Of a stretch of 64,000 nt of DNA, positions 46,793 to 54,455 are shown piece by piece. Below the pieces are notes generated by a model. The model saw nothing but the letters and a program-made list of their open reading frames with translations. It was not told where the DNA came from and did no database searches. The stretch comes from Halomonas denitrificans (lineage in GTDB: Bacteria > Pseudomonadota > Gammaproteobacteria > Xanthomonadales > Wenzhouxiangellaceae): contig JAHVKF010000002.1 of assembly GCA_019800895.1 (NCBI GenBank), forward strand, positions 496,001 through 560,000, written 5' to 3'. The position numbers and the translations under genes are program-made. Within the stretch, counting starts at the first letter, position 1, and every line of letters begins with the position of its first letter.

Positions 46793-47452
46793 ATGGAGAC
46801 GACCTCCCCGCATAATCATTCCCCTTCCCGGGAGCATGGGACGACGATGGCGCCCGCAGTCGGGCAACCCGAGATCGAGCAGCTGGCGCGGGCGCACGGG
46901 CGAAAGGTATTTCACGCCGCCTACCGCGTGCTGGGCAATGCCGCGCAGGCCGAGGACGTGCAGCAGGGCGTGTTCATGCGGCTGCTCGAGCACCCGCCGC
47001 GCGCCGACGTCGAGAACTGGGGCGCCTACCTGGCCGCGATGGCCACCCGGGCCGCGATCGACGAGATCCGGAAGCGCCAGCGCTGGCAGCGCGTCGCCGA
47101 GCGGTTCCGCCTTGCGCCCAGGGGCGCCGAGCCCCAGCCGCTGGACGTGCTCGACGGCAGTGCACGCGCCGACCGGCTCCGCCGCGCCCTCGCCCGCCTG
47201 CCGAAGCGCCAGGCCCAGTGCTTTGCCCTGCGCTTCTTCGACGGACTGTCGCTCGAAGCCATCGCCGAATCGCTTGCGGTCACGCCGAACGCGGTCAGCG
47301 TCTCGCTCCATCGCGCAACGAACGCGCTGAAGCAGCGGATCGACGCCTTCGAATCGACGCTGGCCATCGAGACCGACGCCACCCCATCCAGCTCCGAAGA
47401 CATCGGTGATCGCGATGCAAGCGCATCGCGAGAAAAGGAGAACGCAGAATGA
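46793..47452 (+). CDS. sigma-70 family (ECF) RNA polymerase sigma factor
   Basis: A 219-residue sigma factor with sigma-2 (HGRKVFHAAYRVLGNAAQAE, DVQQGVFMRLLE) and sigma-4 (LPKRQAQCFALRFFDGLSLE, AVTPNAVSVSLHRATNALKQ) regions. The ATG at 46793 follows AGGAG. The N-terminal 25 residues are His/Ser-rich and unlike sigma-2. The last 30 residues are an acidic tail. The next gene overlaps its stop (ATGA) and encodes a membrane protein that may be the cognate anti-sigma factor. Confidence 0.86.
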   Translation: METTSPHNHSPSREHGTTMAPAVGQPEIEQLARAHGRKVFHAAYRVLGNAAQAEDVQQGVFMRLLEHPPRADVENWGAYLAAMATRAAIDEIRKRQRWQRVAERFRLAPRGAEPQPLDVLDGSARADRLRRALARLPKRQAQCFALRFFDGLSLEAIAESLAVTPNAVSVSLHRATNALKQRIDAFESTLAIETDATPSSSEDIGDRDASASREKENAE

Positions 47453-48273
47453 AAACGAAATCGACCCTGACCATCAACGCACACCCCCTGAAGCGCTACA
47501 TCGACGCCGCGCGCGAAGACGCGCCGGCCGCCAGCGCCGCCGACGCGGCCCAGCGCCGTCTGCTGCATCGTCTGGACCAGGCCGGCGAGCCCAGGGCAAC
47601 GAAGCCGGATTCCTGGAGCCCGAGCAGAAGCTGGCGCGTGCCCGCCGCGACGGCCGCGGTCCTCGCCATCCTGATGGTGCCCTTGCTGTTGACCGTGCCG
47701 GGCTCGAACGGCGGCCTGGCCTTCGCCCAGGTCCAGTCGTTCTTCAGCGACTTCCGGACGATGCATGCCCGGCTGACCACGAGCATGAACGGCAACGAGA
47801 TCCTGCGGATGGACATCGTCGTCGACGACCAGGACCGAGCACGGATCGACACGGGCGATTCGCTGACCGTGATCGTCGACCCGACCCGCCGGGAGATGCT
47901 CCAGTTGTTCCACGATGCAGGCCTTGCCGCCCGCGTGCCGCTCACCGGCGAGGACGTGGAGGAGCAGAGCACCGGCCTCGACTGGCTGGCCGAGATCCGC
48001 GAGTACCAGGGTCAGGCACGCCTGATCGAGGAAACGCGTTCGATCGACGGCGCGGAGGTCTTCGGCTTCCGCCTCACCGAGCGCGCCGTCGACATGACGC
48101 TCTGGGCCGCCGAATCGGGCCGACCGGTGCTGCTGGAGTTGGAGACCGGCAACGAGGCCGCGCCGATCACCACGCGCATCCGCTTCGACTTCGACCGGCC
48201 CGTCGATACCGACCTGTTCCGCCTGGACGTGCCTGCCGGCTACGCGAGCGAGTTCCGCTCCGACGATGGCTGA
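47449..48273 (+). CDS. membrane protein with LolA/RseB-like C-terminal region, probable anti-sigma factor
   Basis: A 274-residue protein starting 4 bp before the sigma stop. Residues 1-60 are a charged helical cytosolic region (RYIDAAREDAPAASAADAAQ, QRRLLHRLDQAGEP), about 65-85 a membrane helix (VPAATAAVLAILMVPLLLTV), and the periplasmic part resembles LolA/RseB-like curved beta sheets (VDDQDRARIDTGDSLTVIVD; FDFDRPVDTDLFRLDVP). A cytosolic head, one TM and a periplasmic sensor domain is the classic anti-sigma layout, but no ZAS or RseA signature is visible in the head. Confidence 0.65.
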   Translation: MKTKSTLTINAHPLKRYIDAAREDAPAASAADAAQRRLLHRLDQAGEPRATKPDSWSPSRSWRVPAATAAVLAILMVPLLLTVPGSNGGLAFAQVQSFFSDFRTMHARLTTSMNGNEILRMDIVVDDQDRARIDTGDSLTVIVDPTRREMLQLFHDAGLAARVPLTGEDVEEQSTGLDWLAEIREYQGQARLIEETRSIDGAEVFGFRLTERAVDMTLWAAESGRPVLLELETGNEAAPITTRIRFDFDRPVDTDLFRLDVPAGYASEFRSDDG

Positions 48274-48416
48274 TCATCCGCCCGGTATTCCATGATGCAA
48301 CCCGCGGCCTCGATCAGCAATCGGCGATCGGCGATCGGCGATCGGGGCCGCTTCTCATCGACCGGACCGAGCCGGCCGCCGCGTAGACTGTGTGCCCTGG
48401 TTCGAGCTTCGACCCG

Positions 48417-49220
48417 ATGTCCCTGCTGATCCCCCACCTCCAGCCGCTGCGCGAATGCCGCCTGGTCGCGCGCTACGACCGCTTCATCGCCGACGTGGAG
48501 TTCGACGACGGCCGGATCGAGAAGTCGCACTGCGTCAACCCGGGCCGGATGGAGGGACTGGTGCGGCCCGGGGCGCGAGCCTGGGTGTCGCCGGCGCCCG
48601 AGGACAGCAAACGAAAACTACGCTGGACCCTCGAACTGCTCGAACTCGACGGTCGCTACGTGGGCGCCAACACCCAGGTGCCGAACCGCATCGCCGAAAC
48701 CCTGGTCCGGGAGCGCGTGATCCCCGGCCTGAAGCGCTGGCGGTCGCTGGAGCGGGAAGTGCGCTACGGCGAGAACTCCCGCATCGACCTGATGCTGCGC
48801 GGCGCCACCGACCACCTGGTCGAGGTCAAGAACTGCCACCTCGTCTATCCCGACCGGCGTGCCTACTTTCCCGATTCGGTGAGCGCCCGTGCGACGAAGC
48901 ACCTGCAGGAGCTCGCCCAGGAAGCGGCCCGCGGCAAGCGCGCCACCGTGCTGTTCGTGCTCCAACGAACGGATGGCAATACCCTGCGACCCAGCAGAGT
49001 CCACGACCCGGACTTCGCCGACGCTGCACGCGCTGCGGCTGATGCCGGCGTCCGCTTCCGCGCCGTTCGCGTCGATCCCACGCCCGAGGGTTTCCTGTAC
49101 GACGGCACGCTTCCTGTGGACCTCTCCGACTACGACACGGAAAAGCCGGCGTCGTATCGGGCCGAACTGGATGAATGGTCCGGCTGGAAGCGCCGCGGTC
49201 CGGTCAAGCGAAGCAAGTAG
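48417..49220 (+). CDS. sfsA: SfsA-family nuclease
   Basis: A 267-residue protein, near the usual 230-250 length plus a short tail. Family motifs are seen: RFIADVEFDDGRIEKSHCVN (OB-like N-terminus), NPGRMEGLVRPGARAWVS and the PD-(D/E)XK-like catalytic region SRIDLMLRGATDHLVEVKN, followed by YFPDSVSARATKHLQELAQ. SfsA was described as a sugar-fermentation regulator; its fold is a nuclease and DNA binding has been reported. The 143-bp gap upstream holds a run of 7-bp ATCGGCG repeats near 48320-48344. Confidence 0.9.
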   Translation: MSLLIPHLQPLRECRLVARYDRFIADVEFDDGRIEKSHCVNPGRMEGLVRPGARAWVSPAPEDSKRKLRWTLELLELDGRYVGANTQVPNRIAETLVRERVIPGLKRWRSLEREVRYGENSRIDLMLRGATDHLVEVKNCHLVYPDRRAYFPDSVSARATKHLQELAQEAARGKRATVLFVLQRTDGNTLRPSRVHDPDFADAARAAADAGVRFRAVRVDPTPEGFLYDGTLPVDLSDYDTEKPASYRAELDEWSGWKRRGPVKRSK

Positions 49221-49337
49221 CGGGCTTCGCTCCGCCCCTTTTCCTGTCATCCCGGCCGGATGGTCATGACAATCGCCGGGGCCAGTGACTTGAGGGTTTC
49301 AAGATGCAGGAAACAAAGCCCCTGGACCCCGCATCGA

Positions 49338-49577
49338 GTGCGGGGCGACGGGTGGGAGGTGCGGACGAGGGGTGGGAGGTGCCGGGCGCCGGCACCGACT
49401 TCTCCAGCGCCTGTGGGAGAGCGCTTGCCTTCCCTGTGGGAGCTTGCCCTGCAAGCGAAACGAACCAGAAGCAAAGACACTGGGCCCTGAACTGAATTCA
49501 GGGCGACGGAAAGGAGCAAAGTCGCTGGGCCCCGCATCGAGTGCGGGGCGACGGAGGAAGGGGTGCGGGGCGACGGA
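49338..49577. repeat. 240-bp direct repeat, copy 1
   Basis: First copy of a composite element duplicated at 49607-49855. It contains GTGGGAGGTGCGGACGAGG, a GGCGCCGGCACC palindrome, a REP-like GTGGGAGCTTGCCCTGCAAG motif, and two hairpins of the form TGGGCCC...GGGCG (GAACTGAATTC and CCGCATCGAGTGCGG cores). There is no coding content. Confidence 0.9.
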
Positions 49578-49620
49578 GGAAGGGGTGCGGGGCGACGGAG
49601 GAAGGGGTGCGGGGCGACGG
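49541..49620. repeat. 22-bp tandem repeat
   Basis: Units starting GTGCGGGGCGACGGAGGAAG at 49541, 49563, 49585 and 49607 (the last only 14 bp). They bridge the two 240-bp copies and repeat the right half of the palindromic core, which looks like slippage within the palindrome. Confidence 0.9.
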
Positions 49621-49855
49621 GTGGGAGGTGCGGACGAGGGGTGGGAGGTGCAGGGCGCCGGCACCGACTTCTCCAGCGCCTGTGGGAGAGCGCTTGCGAG
49701 CGATCGCCTTCCCTGTGGGAGCTTGCCTGCAAGCGAAACGAACCAGAAGCAACGACACTGGGCCCTGAACTGAATTCAGGGCGACGGAAAGGAGCAAAGT
49801 CGCTGGGCCCCGCATCGAGTGCGGGGCGACGGAGGAAGGGGTGCGGGGCGACGGA
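49607..49855. repeat. 249-bp direct repeat, copy 2
   Basis: Second copy of the element at 49338-49577. It differs mainly by a 9-bp insert (GAGCGATCG) inside the REP-like segment, which here reads as two inverted half-sites with CTTGCGAGCG. Confidence 0.9.
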
Positions 49856-49904
49856 AAGCGGGGCGTTCCGCCGACTGGAGCAGGCCGCCTATCACCCCAC
49901 CCCA

Positions 49905-49936
49905 GTCGCCCCGGCCTCGAGCCGGGGCCCAGCGAC
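49905..49936. repeat. single inverted copy of the CCCCGG palindrome
   Basis: GTCGCCCCGGCCTCGAGCCG and the following GGGCCCAGCGAC form a hairpin identical in core to the array at 26.6-27.1 kb and to the units at 49.5 kb, but in reverse orientation. Confidence 0.85.
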
Positions 49937-50078
49937 TTTCATGCAAGCGCTCCCTGTTCGCGCCCTTCGCTCCTTCTCCTCTTTGCGCTGATCATCTAGA
50001 AGATCAAGACCAACGCCGCTGGACCCCGCATCGGGTGTGGGGCAGCAGATTGGGGTGCGGGGCGACGGGGTGCGGCGG

Positions 50079-50693
50079 CTACGGCAGGGTCGACAGCGGG
50101 ATGGTGATGATCGGCAGGCCGAGGGCATCGGTGCGGATGCGGGCGCGCAGGGGGTCGTCGATGCGCTCATCGTCGAGGTAGTAGTACAGCTCGGCCACGC
50201 CGTGGAACTGCTCGAGGGTCAGCAGGTCGATCTGCGTCGTCTGGTCGACACCGGGCACGAAGCCCAGCGGCACGTAGAAACCCCGTTCGTCGCGGTCGGT
50301 GCCGAGCGAGGTATAGAAGATCTGCAGCACGTGGCCGGCGGCCGGCTCGGCAGACGAGCTGTTCGCGGACTCCGGGTCGGCCGACACCACTTCGATGTCG
50401 AAACGGCTGCGCAGCTCCGTGGCCAGCCGGCGGTCGGCGTAGTCACGAAGCCGGGGATCGCCGACGAAGCTCGAATCGATCACGATCCGGTCACCGCGCA
50501 GCGGTTCGAAGTCGCGCTCGGGCAGGGCTTGCGCAAGTTCATCCACCGCGTAGCTGACCAGCCGCTGGGCGGTGGACCCGGTCAGCGAGTCCTGCACCTG
50601 GCGCGAGGAGCAGCCGGCCAGGATCAGCAGCGCGAGGAACGCTGCACCGAGCAGCGCCGGCGGGCGTCGGTAGAACGATTCGGTGGCGTCCAT
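50079..50693 (-). CDS. exported lipoprotein, unknown
   Basis: A 204-residue protein with a lipobox (LALLILAGC, Cys about residue 28) and a globular part without a recognised family. It opens QVQDSLTGSTAQRLVSYAVD, continues IVIDSSFVGDPRLRDYADRR and LRSRFDIEVVSADPES, and ends ALGLPIITIPLSTLP. The predicted alpha/beta region with a DELAQALP helix recalls proteins that survey the outer membrane or assemble complexes, but this is not a family assignment. Confidence 0.72.
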   Translation of the reverse strand: MDATESFYRRPPALLGAAFLALLILAGCSSRQVQDSLTGSTAQRLVSYAVDELAQALPERDFEPLRGDRIVIDSSFVGDPRLRDYADRRLATELRSRFDIEVVSADPESANSSSAEPAAGHVLQIFYTSLGTDRDERGFYVPLGFVPGVDQTTQIDLLTLEQFHGVAELYYYLDDERIDDPLRARIRTDALGLPIITIPLSTLP

Positions 50694-50830
50694 GAAGAAA
50701 GGTGGAAGTGCAAGGTCGTCTACAGGCTAACGCGCCAACGTGATCGGTTGCATGGTTCCACGAGAGCGGAACCGCCCGGCCGGGCCGGGCGATCCTCTTG
50801 GGTGTCGTTCCGGGCCGGGTTCGGCCCGGC

Positions 50831-52015
50831 TCAGCGCGGCTCGATGATCACCGAATTGTGATTCTTCTTGCGGCCGGAGTTGAAGTTGATCACGCTGGTC
50901 TTCGCGCCAGCGGGCTGATCGGAGAACTGCAGGACCAGTGCGCCGGCAGCGTCGTCGTAGTACAGCGCGTCGATCTGCGGATGCGCTTCCTCGAGCGGCG
51001 GCTGCGGGAAGTGGCCGGCTTCGCCGATGAACTGGACCATCACGGGCCGGATCCCATCCGCACTCTGGAATGCAGGGACGCGAATGTCGTTGATGCCGGG
51101 GTGCTCGGGGTCGGGTTTGACGATATCGGCCAACTGGTCGGCCGTCATGGCGGTTCCGGCGGTCCGATAGTCGGCGCTGCCGAACGGCGCCACCTTACCG
51201 TCGGCGCCGGTCGGCCCGATCCAGCCTTGCAACTGCCCGTCGCCGTGCGGAATCTGGATGACGACATAGGATTCCGCGTAGGCGGTGTTCAGAAGATCGG
51301 CATCCTGCCGGTACATCGGCAGAAGCGTGTGTTCGAACGCGTTGTTCTGCTTGTTGGAAATCGACGCCGCACTCCCCGAGATCTGCACCTGGTTCGGCTG
51401 CTGCCACGGACCGCTGACGATCCCGACCGCGCCGAGAAGGTCGTCGGCGCCGGGCGACGCTTCATGGGTACCGAGCAGGTCGAAGGCCACGCCCCTCATC
51501 CACCCTCGGCCGACGTAGGTGTCGCCATCGATCGTCAGGTTTCCGTTGATGACGCCGGCCGAACCGACCAGGACATCCATCATCGCCTTGCCGTCGAGGC
51601 TCGAGAACTGCCAGGCCGTGCCCGGCGTGCCGCCGCTCGGCGGGTCGGTCTCCGGCGGCGGGTCGGCGGTCACGATAGTGGTCAACTCGGCCGAGTCCTG
51701 GCTCAGCGACGCGGTGCCCCCGGATGCGACGTGAACCTTCAGATCGATCCCGGTCATGTTCGGCGCCAATCCGCTGATGTGGCCGGATAGTGCTACGAAG
51801 TTCGCGGCGCCTCCGGCCAGATCCACGAAGCCGCCGAGGTGGAGCGTGGATTCCTTGCGTGCTGCGATCCCGCCGCCGTTCGAGGCCTCCCAGTAACCGT
51901 TGACCGGATAGGTCAGAATCCCGACCTGGACGGTTCCCCAGACTTTGCCCGTACTGCTGTTCTCGGCGAGATTGACGGTGACGGTTTGATTCGCGTCGGT
52001 GAAGCTCCAGTGCAT
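50831..52015 (-). CDS. beta-rich protein of unknown function, partner of the TIR protein
   Basis: A 394-residue protein with no signal peptide or membrane helix. Residues 1-115 are beta-strand-rich (FTDANQTVTVNLAENSS, VNGYWEASNGGG, ANFVALSGHISGL), loosely recalling a lipocalin- or avidin-like barrel. A Pro-rich linker (DPPPETDPPSGGTPGT) follows, then a second beta domain (about 135-390) ending INFNSGRKKNHNSVIIEP. No family is recognised. It starts 15 bp after the stop of the TIR gene with AGGGAG in front of the ATG, so the two form an operon. Confidence 0.75.
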   Translation of the reverse strand: MHWSFTDANQTVTVNLAENSSTGKVWGTVQVGILTYPVNGYWEASNGGGIAARKESTLHLGGFVDLAGGAANFVALSGHISGLAPNMTGIDLKVHVASGGTASLSQDSAELTTIVTADPPPETDPPSGGTPGTAWQFSSLDGKAMMDVLVGSAGVINGNLTIDGDTYVGRGWMRGVAFDLLGTHEASPGADDLLGAVGIVSGPWQQPNQVQISGSAASISNKQNNAFEHTLLPMYRQDADLLNTAYAESYVVIQIPHGDGQLQGWIGPTGADGKVAPFGSADYRTAGTAMTADQLADIVKPDPEHPGINDIRVPAFQSADGIRPVMVQFIGEAGHFPQPPLEEAHPQIDALYYDDAAGALVLQFSDQPAGAKTSVINFNSGRKKNHNSVIIEPR

Positions 52016-52030
52016 TTCGATACTCCCTGG

Positions 52031-54190
52031 TCAGTTGTCCGATTCGAGACCTGCACCGCGCGGATCGCGCCGGCACACCTCGGCTACGACCCGATCGACA
52101 GCCTGCGCATCGCTGCGCGCACGTCGATCGAGGTCTTCCACGACCCGCCGACTGGCGGGCTCCTGCAGTAGGCCGTACGCTGCGCCGCGGCGCACCGTGG
52201 CCTCCGCACGGGTCCATTGGGTCCGGGCCCGGGAAGACTCGCCGGCCAGCGCTTCCCTATCGCCGTACAGCACCAGGGCGGCGCCTGCAATCGATGCGAG
52301 ATCGGCATCGCTCGGATGAGCAGCGGCCAGCGTTGCAAGCCGTTCGGCCTCGACCGCGATGGGTTCGAGCGCATCGCGGCAGTCGTTCACGCTGGATGCG
52401 GCAGCCGCGCCGACGCGGGCTGTCAGAACCCGGCTCGCGCCCAGCAGCGCTCCGGTCCAGGAGAATCGCTCCGCATCGATCGCGGTCAGCCGCTCGGTCA
52501 ATTCTGCAGAGCGGTCCGCGGATTCTCGAGCGGCCTCGACTTCGCCTCGCTCGAGCCGCGCGTTGCCGAGCACCCAGTGCGCGCGGGCGGCGCTTTCCAT
52601 GCCGCGCAGATCGGACGCATCGTCGGTGAGCGCTGCCTCGGCGCCCTCGACCGCAACTCGCGCGAATTCAAGCGCCCGGTCGATCTTTCCGGCGTGAAGG
52701 TAAGCCTCGGCCCGATTGATGCGGTTGACCGCCCGACGTCGAAGCACCGGGCCGTCGCTGGCGTTGTCGGCCAGCAGTTCACCGATGACCGCGTCTTCAT
52801 CTCGCCAGGCATCGTGGGCCGCGTCGAGTTCCCCCTGGCGCAGCAACGCCCGTGCCAGCCACGCATAGGTCAGCGACAGGTCGTAGCGCGCCGCACGCAC
52901 GTTGTGGGCGGTGGCCACGGATGACCGCTTGATGTCCACGGCTTCACGGAAACTGCCGGCCGCCTCGGCCAGCGCATTCCGGTTCAGCCGCATGACCCCG
53001 AGGTTGACCAGCGCCGAACCCTGCTCGCCGCGCCACTCGGGCTCGCCGGGATCGAGTTGCACCAGTCGACCGGTCAGCTCGACGGCCCGTTCCATCAAGG
53101 CTTCTGCCTCGTGCGGCGCCCCGCGCTGGAAGTACAGGGCGCCCAGGCCTTGCACGCTGTGCGCCTGCTCGAGGATGCGATCCGGGTTGTCGGGGTCGCG
53201 ACGGAGCAGCTCCGCGGAGGCCTCCACCGATTGCCGAAGAAGCTCGACGGCCTGTTCCGATTGGCCGAAGTCCATCTTCAGGTCACCCAGCAGATCGAGG
53301 ACGCGCGCGCGCCGACCCAGCGCATCGTCGTCCATGCGCAGGTCCAGCTGGACAGCGTAGTAGTCCTGGGCGCGCGTGGCGATATCGGCGAGCACATCGA
53401 TCTGCACATCCTCTTCGAGCTTGTGGCGGAGATCGCCGATCATGAACTCGACCAGGCCCTCGGCCTGGTTGCGCTGGACCTCGGCAGCGGCCTGCATCGC
53501 CAGCGCTCGATCGCGCTGCTGCACTGCGACCAGCGCCAACGCGGCCATGGCCACGGCGATCGAACCCGAGCCGATCGCGATCCAGCGGAAGCGTGCGGCC
53601 CGCCGGCGTTCGTCGCGCCGCACCAGCTCGTCGAGCCCCAGGCCCAGCAGGGCGGCGGCCAGCTTCAAGCGAGCCAGGCGCTTGCCGTCGCCGCCTCTGC
53701 GGGCATCGGCGGCCAACGGCATGTCCTCGCGTACCGCCGTGGAGTTCAGGTCATCGTCGACCTCGTAGAGCAGCGTTTCGGGAAAGCACTCGCGGTCCGA
53801 TTCGTTCGGCCGGCAGCCCTCGGCCAGGCTGGCGCCCGGTTCGCCGTCCACGACCAGCGCCAGGATTCGTTCCTTCGACCGATGGGTCTTGAACCACGCG
53901 ATTTCGCGATTGACCCATTTCGATCGCACCGAGCGGGGCGAGCAGACCACGACCATGAATTCCGCGTCGGCCATGGCGGCTTCGATCGACGCGCTGATGC
54001 CATGACCGGCAGCTTCTTCCTCGCGGTCCTTGAAGATGGGGTGTAGACGACTGGGTACGGGTCCGACCGGCGTGCTACGGCCGACCAGCGCATCCGGCGG
54101 TCGGTAGGTTTCCAGCGCACGATGCAACCAGCCGGCCCAGGCCTTGTCGGCCCAGCTGTAGCTGATGAACGCGCGGTACCGCATTCCCAT
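52031..54190 (-). CDS. TIR domain protein with TM helix and TPR-like repeats
   Basis: A 719-residue protein. Residues 4-150 are a TIR domain: RYRAFISYSWADKAWAGWLH, IFKDREEEAAGHGISASIEA, AEFMVVVCSPRSVRSKWVN, then NREIAWF with the conserved Glu96. Residues about 202-224 form a membrane helix, and 225-719 helical TPR-like repeats (YFQRGAPHEAEALMERAVEL, ALVNLGVMRLNRNALAEAAG). In bacteria TIR domains act as NAD(+)-cleaving enzymes or as scaffolds. The cytosolic TIR is N-terminal and the TPR array periplasmic if the helix is inserted once. The start is ATG 54190 or 54184. It is followed by the 394-residue unknown gene. Confidence 0.85.
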   Translation of the reverse strand: MGMRYRAFISYSWADKAWAGWLHRALETYRPPDALVGRSTPVGPVPSRLHPIFKDREEEAAGHGISASIEAAMADAEFMVVVCSPRSVRSKWVNREIAWFKTHRSKERILALVVDGEPGASLAEGCRPNESDRECFPETLLYEVDDDLNSTAVREDMPLAADARRGGDGKRLARLKLAAALLGLGLDELVRRDERRRAARFRWIAIGSGSIAVAMAALALVAVQQRDRALAMQAAAEVQRNQAEGLVEFMIGDLRHKLEEDVQIDVLADIATRAQDYYAVQLDLRMDDDALGRRARVLDLLGDLKMDFGQSEQAVELLRQSVEASAELLRRDPDNPDRILEQAHSVQGLGALYFQRGAPHEAEALMERAVELTGRLVQLDPGEPEWRGEQGSALVNLGVMRLNRNALAEAAGSFREAVDIKRSSVATAHNVRAARYDLSLTYAWLARALLRQGELDAAHDAWRDEDAVIGELLADNASDGPVLRRRAVNRINRAEAYLHAGKIDRALEFARVAVEGAEAALTDDASDLRGMESAARAHWVLGNARLERGEVEAARESADRSAELTERLTAIDAERFSWTGALLGASRVLTARVGAAAASSVNDCRDALEPIAVEAERLATLAAAHPSDADLASIAGAALVLYGDREALAGESSRARTQWTRAEATVRRGAAYGLLQEPASRRVVEDLDRRARSDAQAVDRVVAEVCRRDPRGAGLESDN

Positions 54191-54352
54191 GCCGGGGCTC
54201 CCTCGGGCGGGGCACGGCAGCCGGGTCGATCGGACCTCGGCCGCCGATGCTCCCGGGCGTGTCGTCGCGACACGGGCCGGGGTCCGGGAGCCCTCCCCGT
54301 GCGACTGCATTCCCAAGACAGCCGCACACTTCCGAACCTGGAACGTGACCGA

Positions 54353-54382
54353 AGTATAGGTTTACCGGTTGCGCAAGTACAA
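54353..54382 (-). promoter_or_regulatory. sigma-70-type promoter for the TIR operon
   Basis: On the minus strand, TTGTAC (54382-54377) and TATACT (54358-54353) are separated by 18 bp, a near-consensus -35/-10 pair in an AT-richer patch of an otherwise GC-rich gap. Transcription would start near 54346, leaving a leader of about 155 nt before the TIR ATG. Confidence 0.5.
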
Positions 54383-54455
54383 ATGCAGTCGGATCGCATG
54401 CGCGCGCCGTTGGTTCGGCACCGGGGACAGGGCCCGGTAGCGGAAGCTGTTCGAT

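Noticed and set aside
49260-49991. Several open frames in the repeat field after sfsA
   Set aside because: They are translations of GC-rich tandem and direct repeats without start signals; none resembles a protein family.
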